Under the pieces are notes generated by a model. That model was given only the letters and a program-made list of their open reading frames with translations, was not told the origin of the DNA and ran no database searches. A program made the position numbers and the translations under genes. Source: Stramonita haemastoma (taxonomy: Eukaryota; Mollusca; Gastropoda; Neogastropoda; Muricidae). From it: a stretch of 64,000 nucleotides of DNA. Every line of letters starts with the position of its first letter. The first letter of the stretch is position 1. This document shows positions 32,512 to 41,900 of the stretch, piece by piece. The DNA is taken from contig CM060337.1 in the NCBI GenBank assembly GCA_030674155.1, positions 44,171,606-44,235,605 on the forward strand, written 5' to 3'.

Positions 32512-33261
32512 TATTCCATTATCCTCGATATAAAAGAATAAATAAAAAAATAAATAAAATCACACACACACACACACACATATCACATTAAGTGAACAGA
32601 CATAAAATTGAAGACACACACACACATACTTGATGAGAATGCAAATTTTTATACAAAAATGACTTGGCTCAACACGAATAATCATTGTCAGATGAAAGCA
32701 TTTCTTCATTCTAGTGGTGGTGTATAACATTCTAATGAAGAAAAAAAACGACTAGACAGTTTGGGGCTAACACCAAGTAGTAAAGTACACATCTTCTCCA
32801 TTGAAAAAAAAAGTCTTCTCTGCCTCATGTCCCCATCATCTCTCAGCCTCATGTGTGTTTAGGTTGAAACACCAGCTGACACAGTCACTAAAAAGTAAAG
32901 TATAGATCTACATGTATACATGTGTTGTGTGATTAACTGTAACACTAACAATACTTAAACATACAGCACTGAACAAAACCTGCTGGATGAAAACACTACA
33001 ATATTATTATGACGATAAAGTAAGTAAGTAAAAGTTACCAGAACCACTGATTAAATACAGAATGACTTAATTTTCACTCTGAATTTTTTTTTTATTGAAC
33101 TCCTTCCTAATCTTGGCAGAGCTAATCAGGAACATGCCACACTGACCTGGAATGAGTTTGTCTGGACCAGTCTTGGAGTTGGGCATGGTAAATTCTCGCA
33201 GGATTTTCGCTGCTTTCTTGGCTTCCGATTTCAGACTGTGCGGTATTGGCGTGTTCACCAT
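23734..33261 (-). CDS. SH3YL1: SH3 and SYLF domain-containing protein 1
   Basis: SH3YL1 binds phosphoinositides through its SYLF (Ysc84-like) domain and proline-rich or actin-linked partners through a C-terminal SH3 domain. Coding exons in transcript order: 33261-33147, 32397-32269, 30767-30703, 29733-29492, 28491-28288, 27393-27197, 26031-25834, 23843-23734. All phases match and the sum is 1,260 bp (419 aa plus stop). The N-terminus reads MVNTPIPHSLKSEAKKAAK, the conserved SYLF amphipathic start. Later SYLF signatures include WSAPSAIGLAGLGGG, NLTLGGNFTIAVGPLGR and ERKDANRKFYQREI. A Ser/Thr-, Ala- and Gly-rich linker follows. The SH3 domain (about residues 365-419) has ALFPY, DWWEG and GIFPANYV and ends two residues before the stop. 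A strong acceptor at 33287-33289, 25 bp before the ATG, implies a 5'-UTR intron. The human protein is shorter (342 aa by recall); the extra length lies in the linker. Confidence 0.95.
24129..24325 (+). repeat. (CA)n microsatellite, SH3YL1 last intron
   Basis: Nearly 200 bp of CA dinucleotides with a few CACTA interruptions, between the two SH3-encoding exons. Confidence 0.95.
24517..24814 (+). mobile_element. SINE-1 (tRNA-derived), full length
   Basis: The tRNA-like head TAGTCTAGTGGTTAGGGCG (A box) and GGTTCGATCCC (B box) is followed by GGCGTTGTGCCCTTGGAAAA and CACCCAGGTGTAAAAGGGG. The element ends GCTCGGGACAGACTTTAACT. An imperfect CAAATA duplication flanks it (24511-24516 and 24815-24820). 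Confidence 0.9.
25010..25262 (+). repeat. A/C-only low-complexity tract
   Basis: Almost all bases are A or C, in AAAACCC-like clusters; in the SH3YL1 transcript it is G/U only. A similar tract lies at 31990-32195. Confidence 0.85.
25289..25442 (+). mobile_element. SINE-4, host of a MITE insertion
   Basis: Shared blocks are TATGGCTGCCTATATGGCGA, GGTACTTGAAAA, GTCATACACGCAAAC and CATATTCTGGGTGACC. It continues after MITE P1 at 25770 as GCTGGGGAACGCCCAACAAC into an (AAC)n tail (to about 25819). Confidence 0.7.
25443..25769 (+). mobile_element. piggyBac-like MITE P1, intact
   Basis: It is bounded by TTAACCCTCTTAGTCC and AAGAGGGTTAA, the cleanest termini in the window. The core has GATTTGCCAGGATTTACACA and TAATTATAGCTGCTGGTATG. 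Host SINE-4 sequence continues on both sides of the TTAA. Confidence 0.9.
26266..26412 (+). repeat. (AAC)n(GATGAT)n(AAT)n trinucleotide tract
   Basis: About 110 bp of ATG/GAT trinucleotides lies between AAC and AAT repeats. It lies upstream of an SH3YL1 exon, in the intron. Confidence 0.95.
26540..26640 (+). repeat. (CA)n microsatellite
   Basis: About 95 bp of CA with two interruptions. Confidence 0.95.
26864..27178 (-). mobile_element. SINE-2 abutting an SH3YL1 donor
   Basis: Plus-strand view: a TTTATTTATTTATTCTTTTA tail, TATCGAGGATAACAGAATAA, the central CTCATCCGAAGGACTTTTGG block and CGAACCCGGGTCGTCAAATT (B box). It stops about 20 bp from the exon at 27197. Confidence 0.9.
27425..27625 (+). 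repeat. CA/CATG-rich microsatellite
   Basis: ACACACATGCACACACATGG-like units surround a pure CA run of about 70 bp, in an SH3YL1 intron. Confidence 0.95.
27721..28180. repeat. Inverted-repeat minisatellite (long hairpin)
   Basis: About fifteen 24-bp units of ATACAAGAGATATCTCTCAC plus AGAG fill 27753-28120. The array is bracketed by opposing arms: 27731-27750 pairs with 28121-28140 (19 of 20), and 27721-27732 pairs with 28169-28180 (12 of 12). Each unit also contains the palindrome AGAGATATCTCT and a TATCTCT/AGAGATA hairpin. It sits in the intron between the SH3YL1 exons 28491-28288 and 27393-27197. Confidence 0.95.
28813..29056 (-). mobile_element. SINE-3 copy in SH3YL1 intron
   Basis: Plus-strand view: GGTAAAGGTGTCCCATAACC, GAGACCTCAGCTTCTCTAGG, GCTTTACCTTCCCTGACCC and CAACTACAAACCATGCTCGA. 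The tRNA-like head is lost. Confidence 0.85.
29163..29452 (+). mobile_element. SINE-1 with 12-bp target-site duplication
   Basis: The full-length copy has A box TAGTCTAGTGGTTAGGGTG and B box GGTTCGATCCC. It is flanked by the perfect duplication CTATATAGAAAC (29151-29162 and 29453-29464), which shows LINE-mediated insertion. It inserted about 30 bp from an SH3YL1 exon. Confidence 0.97.
29866..30030 (+). mobile_element. SINE-2, 3' half
   Basis: Begins TTAAATCCTGTTCTGCATTT and ends in an AATAAAATAAAA tail that directly joins a LINE fragment. Confidence 0.8.
30032..30190 (+). mobile_element. LINE ORF C-terminal zinc-finger fragment
   Basis: The frame encodes YTFEANRTAAILEKKNRRK, then a C2H2-like finger, PCTVCTRSCASKIGLHSHMR, and stops at THSSD. 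This finger is characteristic of the C-terminus of some molluscan non-LTR retrotransposon polyproteins. It is only a terminal relic. Confidence 0.75.
30796..31124 (+). mobile_element. SINE-2, nearly full length
   Basis: It has the head GGGGACAGGATAGCCTCGTG, B box GGGTTCGATTCCCG, central AAGTCCTGATGAGACTGTAA and 3' TTCCATTATCCTCAAC. It lacks the poly-AAATA tail. Confidence 0.85.
31985..32200 (+). repeat. A/C-only low-complexity tract
   Basis: Over 200 bp has hardly any G or T, in AAAAACCCC-like clusters. It is intronic in SH3YL1 and G/U-rich in the transcript. Confidence 0.85.
32404..32592 (+). repeat. (CA)n/(CACG)n tract with SINE-2 tail fragment
   Basis: CA and CACG repeats are interrupted at about 32513-32560 by TTATTCCATTATCCTCGATA and AATAAATAAAA, the SINE-2 3' end. 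Confidence 0.9.
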
Positions 33262-33402
33262 GATGCCAGCTTAAATTTTGATGATTCTGGGGGGAAAACC
33301 TGCAAACATCACTGATTAATTAACAATCATTCACACGTTTTTTATCCCTGCAAGTTAACTGTGGAACAATTTCCTTAGAAGTAACTGCCCTTTTTTGTCA
33401 TA

Positions 33403-33602
33403 ATTATTCTTTTACTTTGAGGATAATGGAATAAGCATCATGTGTTTTGTTTTTTTTACATACGGCCCCTGTGTGTATGCAGTTTTGAAAACTTATTTTA
33501 TCATCCATTCCCACCAGCACACAATGACCTACTCTTCAAAAAGCAGAAGGGCTTTAACATGTGCGCAAAATGTTCTGCATGCATTCACATATGGGACCTC
33601 TG
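33403..33602 (-). mobile_element. SINE-2, 3' half, upstream of SH3YL1 start
   Basis: Plus-strand view: TTTGAGGATAATGGAATAAG, a T run, CCCACCAGCACACAATGACC and GCAAAATGTTCTGCATGCAT. Confidence 0.75.
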
Positions 33603-34760
33603 AACATGCCAGCACATACTGTCTTACTCTGACAGTTTGAGAAGAGCTGAACCTGGCAGAACCCATCCTCTCCAGATCACAGCGTCCATGCTGAATCACC
33701 CATACCACTGATATGACCCGCATACTCTTCTGACTTGCTGTGAGATTATATTAGAGTCCCAGCGGAAGTACTCTAATTTAGGGACTGTTGTAGTCAGAAG
33801 CCAGAGAGTCAGAAGGTCTCCCACTTCAGTGCTCGGGCTACCCCAAAAAATAGAACAGTTCTGTTGAAGCCACAAGAGAGAATGGTCCATGCAAGCACCG
33901 CTGTGCTGCATGAACGGAAGCTCTTACAGTATACTCTCGCGACTACAAAAATGATACTTTATAATTATATGCACAAGATTGGAAAGATGTGTCTGAATTT
34001 GAACACTGGACTTCAAATTATAGACTCAAAGTTTGACTGTAAACGACCTCTTTTTTTTTTTAATGCAAGTCGTTTTCTGGTCTGTTTGAACAAAAATAGA
34101 AAAAAAAATTAGTATGACATAATTATTACAGGGTTGTGGAGGTTCAGAAGCTACAACCTGTGGTCTGATCTTGGTCTTTTTTTTTTTTTAATTTGAACTT
34201 CCCTTGCAGTCAAGGTTTACATTTTGAGTTAGACCTTTCCTGACCCACAGATAATTAATAATTACAAGCTACATGTATGCTAGTGATGTTGTACCATCCA
34301 TACCTTCAGTCACAGCTGGTCTGCTCTTCTCTAAAAAGTAAATAGGTGGGCTTTAAATCCAAGCACAAGATGTGTTCACGTAGGCCTACAGGGCGTCGGT
34401 TTAGAGTCTCATCCGAAGAGCTTGTTGGGGAATAGAGTCAGAGCCCATGTTAAGTCCTGGGGGAAAACCAAACAGTCCCCTCTGATGTTCGTAGACTTCC
34501 CAACTTACGTTGTGCAAGTTTCGGTATGTATGGTCTGAAACAGGAGTTCGATCACAGCGATTTTTGTAACCCTAAGGTCTCCTCAGTTAGAGAAATTCTG
34601 GATAGCTGCATAAAATAACGATCAACAGGCTAAAATATGTAAGTATGCATCTTTACCACGACAGATCGCAGCATGTGACTCTCGGAACTTCGTTTGTTTT
34701 CTGTGACAATAATCTTTTTTTGTTTACTTCCGTACTCTCGTGTAGGCTAGAGGAGTTACT
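33603..34760. other. Region upstream of SH3YL1 coding start, likely 5' UTR intron or promoter
   Basis: No coding exon is seen. It contains a degenerate SINE-2 remnant (about 34366-34472, minus). A CpG-bearing patch near 34660-34750 could hold the first non-coding exon, because the acceptor at 33287-33289 implies one upstream. The promoter itself cannot be pinned. Confidence 0.35.
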
Positions 34761-34795
34761 TTCCCATTGCGTTTTCTGATAGGGGAAAGAACTCT

Positions 34796-34861
34796 GGCAT
34801 CATCAACATCATCAATATCATCATCATCATCATAAAAAATTAATAATGATGATGGTGATGG

Positions 34862-34913
<52 letters not shown>

Positions 34914-34916
34914 AAC
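34796..34916 (+). repeat. (ATC)n / (GAT)n trinucleotide tract
   Basis: ATC repeats are followed about 25 bp later by about 65 bp of GAT repeats, so the tract can fold back on itself. Confidence 0.9.
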
Positions 34917-35216
34917 TACAAATAAACAAAACAATCAACTTAATCGAATGATTTGTTGTTTTTTCAATGTAAAAAAACAACAAAAAAACTTAAAATTGAA
35001 GACTGTGTGAGGGCATCACAACTGAACTGTTCCAAATTAGGCCTATATTCTTTTCAGTTGATTGCACCACTTCCCACCCCAAAACAGATTTTTTAAAAGA
35101 TACAGTATTTATTAGATATCATATAGGCACTTTTGCAGTGCTTGCTGTTATCCTCACCAGCAATTCCTTCCAACTCATAGTCTGCCTCCACAGCTTAAAG
35201 ATTATTTACATGGTGA

Positions 35217-35445
35217 AAGGTAAAGGTGTTCCCATAACCTATGTGGTCATTCGGGAGTGAGGTGTCAGAGACCTCAGCTTCTCTAGGGGCCAGTATGTTG
35301 AGGGTGGCGCTCATCTCCTCTCCCTCGCTGCTTTACCTTCCCTGACCCTACAGAGAGCAGGTACCCATTTATAGCTGGGTGAAGTGGGGCACTGTACTGA
35401 AGCCAAGGCACGCAAACGGTCACCTATCCGCTCGGTTACATGATC
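35217..35445 (-). mobile_element. SINE-3 copy
   Basis: Plus-strand view: GGTAAAGGTGTTCCCATAAC, GAGACCTCAGCTTCTCTAGG, CTTTACCTTCCCTGACCCTA and GGCACGCAAACGGTCACC. Confidence 0.85.
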
Positions 35446-35612
35446 AGTACGGACTCCACTCCCCTAAAAGTCTTTTAGATGAGACTATAAACGAGACCCC
35501 ATGTACCAGCCCATACAAAACATCATGCGCACTCATTATTTAAAACCCCATTCTCCCTTTTGGAAGAACAGGCCATTTCATGCCAATGGGAACAGATGAC
35601 AAAACTGAAAAA
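35446..35612 (+). mobile_element. SINE-2, degenerate middle fragment
   Basis: Recognisable as AAAGTCTTTTAGATGAGACT and ATGGGAACAGATGACAAAAC; otherwise decayed. It directly abuts the SINE-3 copy. Confidence 0.6.
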
Positions 35613-35639
35613 AAAACACGCACACAGGATTTGTGTTTA

Positions 35640-35745
35640 GACACCATTCCTGAAGTTGGAATACGCCTGCCTACCTTGGTGGTGGGTAGAAACAGTTGCA
35701 TACGCAAAATCTCACCATTGGTCAACCTTGGAGTTATAGCCCTAG
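35640..35745 (-). repeat. Rep-6 copy
   Basis: Contains CTGAAGTTGGAATACGCCTG and CGCAAAATCTCACCATTGGT, the reverse complement of the Rep-6 pattern. Confidence 0.5.
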
Positions 35746-35853
35746 GAACAGCAACAAAAGATACTCTACAGAAATTTGTGTAGGATTCAAAAGTTGTATG
35801 AGTGTCATAATCACCAGTTAAGACTTTGAATCCGTTTCTGTGCCGAGTTCTTT

Positions 35854-35877
35854 CTATATATATATATATTATATATA

Positions 35878-35928
<51 letters not shown>

Positions 35929-35930
35929 TA
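35854..35930. repeat. (AT)n palindromic tract
   Basis: About 75 bp of alternating A and T has periodic TATTATA interruptions. It is self-complementary throughout. Confidence 0.95.
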
Positions 35931-36535
35931 ATTATGGAGTCAGTAATGTCTGCAGAATGGACTGTAATTCATAGGTGACTTGATGGAGGAAGGTGCTGAC
36001 AAGACAGTCAACATTACTCCATAGAATTAGATGGTCTTTAATTAACTAAGCGTAGCGAAGAAACTCTTTGGCAAACTTTTTGTTGTCATCTGCAGGTACC
36101 TTAACACCTGATTTTTTTATTTTTTTTTTACAAGTCAGACCAAATCAAACTCTGGTTGGCCATCATTTGAAGTGACCCAACAGCAGTGCAGAACTTCTGT
36201 TTTGTTGGGTGTTCCACAGCTTCACATTCTGAGAAAACCACATATGTCATAGCTTTCTTCAAAAACTCCAATCAAGTCAACTTGGGAGATTTAAATGGAA
36301 CAAGTCAATTTTTTTTCCAATTCCTACAAAAATAAAAAGTACTTGTCCCTTACAAACCTCTCAAGTTGTTGATGATGACAGTTTTCCAAGGAAAGCTTGA
36401 GGAGAGCAGATGGAAAAGAGGCAGAATTACCTACATCCTACATTGCCAACATCACTGAAGCCAGCAATCTGGGAGGGCTGTAGAACTTAGCAGAGTTGGT
36501 TCTGGTGGCATCATGTGGAGCTCCTACCATCAACA

Positions 36536-36882
36536 GGGGGATGGGATAGCCTTGTGGTCAAAACGTTGTGCTCACAGTTTGATGACCTGGGTTCAATTCC
36601 TGTTTGAGGGGGTTTTTTCCTCTGGAGTTAACATCAGTGCTGACTCCACTCCCCCCAAAGTCTTTTGGATGAGACTATAAACCGAGGCCCCGTGTGTGAA
36701 CACATGCAGAACATCTTGCGCACATATTAAAACCTGTTCGTTTTTCCAAGAGTAGCAGATTGTGTGCCGGTGGGAACAGATGACAAGATGTACAAAACTG
36801 CATACACACAGGGACTGGATGTAAAAAAGCATACGAGTGCTTATTCCATTATGCTCGAGATGAAATAATAAATAAATAAACA
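36536..36882 (+). mobile_element. SINE-2, full length
   Basis: It has the head GGGGGATGGGATAGCCTTGT, a diverged B box GGGTTCAATTCCTG, AAAGTCTTTTGGATGAGACT, and the tail TAATAAATAAATAAA. Confidence 0.85.
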
Positions 36883-37558
36883 TCATCAAGGGAAAGAGGT
36901 AAATATTCAATCTGGCAAAGTGTTTTGTTGGTGCTTGAGTTCCTTTATTCCACGTGGATATGCTGGGGGCCTGTCAGTATTAATAGCATCCCCACCTTCT
37001 GGAAATTCTGTGCCAGGCATTCCCTCTTTTCTATCCCTCTCTTTGTTTCTGCCTTGTTCCTTTTCTTCTTGTTAACTCCTTCTCGTCTATTTTCTGCCTT
37101 CTTGGTCCATTCTCATGCCTTTTGTTTCCAGAAAGACTTTAAAAGATACAAATTCTCTCCCCTGCTGTAGTCAGATGTGCTGGGCCTGACTTGAAAGGTG
37201 CTTAATGGCAGCGCAAGACCTTTTTGCTCTTATGACAGACAACAATGATTGCCGTCTGATCATTCGATGAAGGAGAATTCCTTTACATGTACACACTCAC
37301 AACTGTTTCTTTTGTTGTTTTTTGAAAGGGTGAAACAGAGCACAAATTATGCGTTTCTTTGCACCAGGCAATAAAAAAGTGTGTGTGTGTGTGTGCGTGT
37401 GTACATGAGTGTGTCGCTGAAAATGACTGAACTTGAAACAAATTGAAATAAAGAAGTAAACAAGCGTTTGCAATGAACTAAAAGAAAAGGGCTATGATTT
37501 TTTTGTGTGTTCCTTTGACCTGGCCTTGCGCGCGTTTGTGCGCACATGCATGTGCATT

Positions 37559-37598
<40 letters not shown>

Positions 37599-37617
37599 AG
37601 AGAGAGAGAGAGAGAAG

Positions 37618-37765
37618 AATTTTTTATTCTTTAATATCAAGGTTAATGGAATCAGCACACATGTACTTTTTTACATCCAGTCCCCATGTGTATGCAGTTT
37701 TGTAAATGTCATCTGTTCCCACCAACACACAATGGCCTACTCTTACAAAAAGTGGAACAGGATTT

Positions 37766-37772
<7 letters not shown>
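37618..37772 (-). mobile_element. SINE-2, 3' half, cut by a microsatellite
   Basis: Plus-strand view: CTTTAATATCAAGGTTAATG to GTGGAACAGGATTTAATGTG, where it passes directly into (TG)n. Confidence 0.8.
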
Positions 37773-37984
<212 letters not shown>

Positions 37985-37999
37985 CGAGACAGTGAGAGA

Positions 38000-38904
38000 T
38001 TGATATTCCACAAAAAATCACAACAAAACACAACATCAGGACTCTTTCTCATAGCGCAGACCAAAAAAAAGTCACAAGGATGCACAATTTATTTCATCGT
38101 CCTTAATAAAGCAATCCAACTTTTTGTCATAACAAACAAGGACAATGATGCATTGGTCCAATACACTATTCCAATGAAGTTCACTTCATCTGCACATACA
38201 ACTGCTTGCCTTTTCACAAAAAGTGTGTAGGTTTTGAACACATTTAAATAACACATAAACTACCCCCCCCCCCCCTCTCCTCCCCACCCATCACAAAATA
38301 GACAAAACAAACATATCGCTCCCCCAGAAAAAGCCTAAACCTGACACCCCCCCCCCCCCCCCCCCCCCCTCCACACAGCTGTATCTCAGACTTATGACAA
38401 ACAAGGCAGACACCAAGAGTAAGCAGTTTTATCAAACTTCTTTTTGTGCTGTGATAAATCTTCATACCTAAAAAACCACACCCAAAAAACCCTTAAAAAA
38501 CCAACAACAACAACAAAAAATTTTTTTTTTTAACCCAGACCAGCATTGTTCTATTTACAACATCACTGCATCCCTTTACCACCACCCCCCGCCCCCCCCC
38601 CCCCCCCCCCCCCTCTACCCCTGAAAAAAACAACACACAAAAACCATAGACAAAAACAGTTATAAAAAAAAAAAAAACCAAAACAGCCAAACAAGCACAG
38701 TTTGTCCAAGATTCAAGTTCTTTTGATCTCTTAACAACTATCTGCTGCTAGCTCGTCTTTCTCTTTCTCATAAAAACTATCCGCGCATCATTTCTCATCA
38801 TCCACCTACAGGACTGATTGTGACAGTGGCACTTCTTTCTTCCACCTCCCTGCTCAGGCCTCAAGCACTTCACTTCACTCCCACGAATCCCGGACAGGGC
38901 CTCC
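38000..38904 (-). other. NUP62 3' UTR and flank
   Basis: The stretch follows the NUP62 stop (38905-38907). On the transcript strand, AATAAA-like motifs lie near 38088-38095. Long C runs on the plus strand (38343-38368 and 38592-38612) become G runs in the RNA. No other gene is seen. Confidence 0.45.
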
Positions 38905-41900
38905 TCAACTGTAGGCTAGCCGGAAGTTCCTCTCCTGCTCCTTCCGCTCGCTTTCCATCACCTTGCTCAGCTCTTCCACCCGTCTGTTCAGGGTGCCTGC
39001 AGGGACAGAAGTGTCGGGGTGAAATGTCTGGATGAAGTGTCAGGATGAAGTGTCTGGATGAAGTGTCGGGAGTGTATTAAGTGTCTGGATGAAGTGTCTG
39101 GATGAAGTGTCAGGATGAAGTGTCTGGATGAAGTGTCAGGATGAAGTGTCTGGGTGAAGTGTCTGGGTAAAGTGTCTGGGTAAAGTGTCGGGATGAAGTG
39201 TCAGGATGAAGTGTTGATAAAGTGTATGAAGTGTCGAGATGAAGCGTATGAAGTGTCTGGATGAAGTGTATGAGGTGTCAGGATGAAGTGTATGAAGTGT
39301 CAAAATGAAGTGTCTGGTGTCTGGATGAAGTGTCTGGATGAAGTGTATGAATGGAGTGTCTGGATGAAGTGTCTGGATGAAGTGTTGGGATGTAGTGTTG
39401 GGATGAAGTGTTGGGATGAAGTGTCGGGATGAAGTGTCAGGATGAAGTGTCAGGATGAAGTGTCAGAATGAAGTGTATAAAGTGTCAGGATGAAGTGAAT
39501 GAAGGATGAAGTGTTGGGATGAAGTGTATGAATGAAATGTCTGGATGAAGTGTATGAAGTGTCTTGATGAAGTGTCAGGATAAAGTGTCAGGGTAAAGTG
39601 TCAAGATGAAGTGTCAGGATGAAGTGTCAGGGTGAAGTGTATGAAGTGTCAGGACGAAGTGTCTGGATGGATGAAGTGTATGAAGTGTCGGAATGGAGTG
39701 TCTCGACTGATGAAGTGTCAGGATGGAGTGTCTGGATGAAGTGTCAGGATGAAGTGTCAGGATGGATGAAGTGTCAGGATGAAGTGTCAGGATGAAGTGT
39801 CAGGATGGATGAAGTGTATGAAGTGCCTGGACAATGAAGTGTGTGGATGAAGTGAGAGAATCCATTATTCTACCCCAAGCCACTGGTCCTACCTGTCTGT
39901 CTGTCCACCCACAGCAGGGAATCCATGTGAGCGTTGAGGATCTTGGTGATTTGCTGCACCTGTACACACACACACACACACACACGACATACACACACAC
40001 ACACACACACGCACACACATGACATACACACACACACCACACAAACACACCACTTATTAACACACCCTTCTTCAAAGGAAAGAAAAACCATGTTCACGAA
40101 ACACAACCTTATTTGTTTTCACATCCTGTTTTCTCCACCTCTCACATTTTGTTATTGTTACTGTTTTGTATGTATGCCTAGAGTGCAATACTTCATTCTT
40201 AGCAGGGATGAGACTCTTGTGTTATGTTTTTCCTTCAAGGAAATTATTAACTTAAAAAAAAAAATTATCCAGCTTCTCCAGCATGAAAAAAATACAAGTA
40301 AAAGCTCAGGGTGTATTTGTGTACGCGTCTCTTGCATCGTTTCAAAGAACACTACAAAAACAGCCTCACCAGGAGACAATCACCAAATCAATGGCCCACC
40401 CCAGAGTAGAGAAGGATGACTACCACCATCTCAAAAGAGAAGAACAAGTCTTAATTCTAAGACTCTACACTGGGCATGACAGACTAAATCACCCTATGTC
40501 CACAAAGCTGAAACTCACTCCTTCTCCTCTGTGTGCCTGTGGTAAAGAAAACCAGACAGGCGAGCACATCCTTCAAAGATGCACGCAATACAGCGACCTG
40601 AGAAAGGTTGTGTGGCTGACGGAGATAAACCTTGCAAACCAAGCTGTAGAGCCCACAAAGAGAAGCTGGAAAAGACATACCGTTATTTTTCCAAGAAACA
40701 TCTGACAGTGTTTAACCCTCTTGCATTCGGATTCTCTGAACACAAATTGCCCCTAGATTTCACATTCCATCGCGAAATCAGGTCAGGCACACATGCTTGC
40801 TGGCTTTTTCCTCCTTCTAAGTACATACCAGCAGCAATAATTACTTCCAGACTCACAGCAGGCTCTGTGCCTCTAGCCTGACAGAGCTTCAGCATGTGGT
40901 AGCGATTAGTGGAGGTCACTATGTGATGGAAAACTACTGTAAATCCCGGCATATCTTGGTATTCAGGGGAGGTAATAATCAATCCCGGCAAATCCCCGTT
41001 TGGGACTAAGAAGGTTAAATTAATTAAGCAAACGAGAGAAGAAGTACAATACAACAGTGCACACAACACCAGAACAGCATCCTATCCTGCAGGACTCACA
41101 GGATCATCGGGGTCAGGCTTGGTGTTGGAGGAGTTGAGGCGATCGATGATCTCCTTCAGGTCCTGACCCATGCGCTTCAGCTGGGCATCCAGACTCTCGG
41201 TCAGCTGGTACCTGGCCACCACACACACACACAGCACAGGTATTACTGCTAGGGGAGGGGGGAGTATTTATTTTATATCTGCTGAGTCAGTGGTTGGGGG
41301 GGGGGGGGGGGGGGGGGGGGGGTGGGGGGGGAGGAGGAAGGGAGGGAGGGGGGAAGGAGAGACGAGGGGAGGGGGAGAGAAAGGGAAAGCGAGGGAGAGG
41401 GGGAGAGAGTGAGAGGAAAGAGAGAGGAGAGAGAGAGAGAGGGATGTGTGGGGGGGGTGCAGGTATGTGCATGGGAGTGTGGCATGTGCATGTGTGTGGA
41501 GTGCATGTGTGTACATGCATGAGGTAACATGTGTATGTGTGTGGACATGTATATGTGTGTAAATGGGTATGTACATTCAAACAGACACCAAAAAAAAAAT
41601 AACCAAAACAAAGTTAGCACCCAAAACTTTTAAACACCACCCACACACACACACACATACACAAACCCCCCCGACTCACGTGTGCTCTCGCTCCAGGTCT
41701 GCGTGTTGCTGATAGGAGATGGCGGGCATGGCCTCAAGGTCGGCCTCCAGCGGGGTCAGGAGGTCAGCCAGCTCCCTCTGCTGGCTGTGGACAAAGTCCA
41801 GTTCATGGTTCAGCTTCTGCTGCTCCAGCTTCACCCGCTCCAGGTCAGAGTTCAGCTGGACGATCTGTAAGACAACATAATGTAATATAATATCATATCA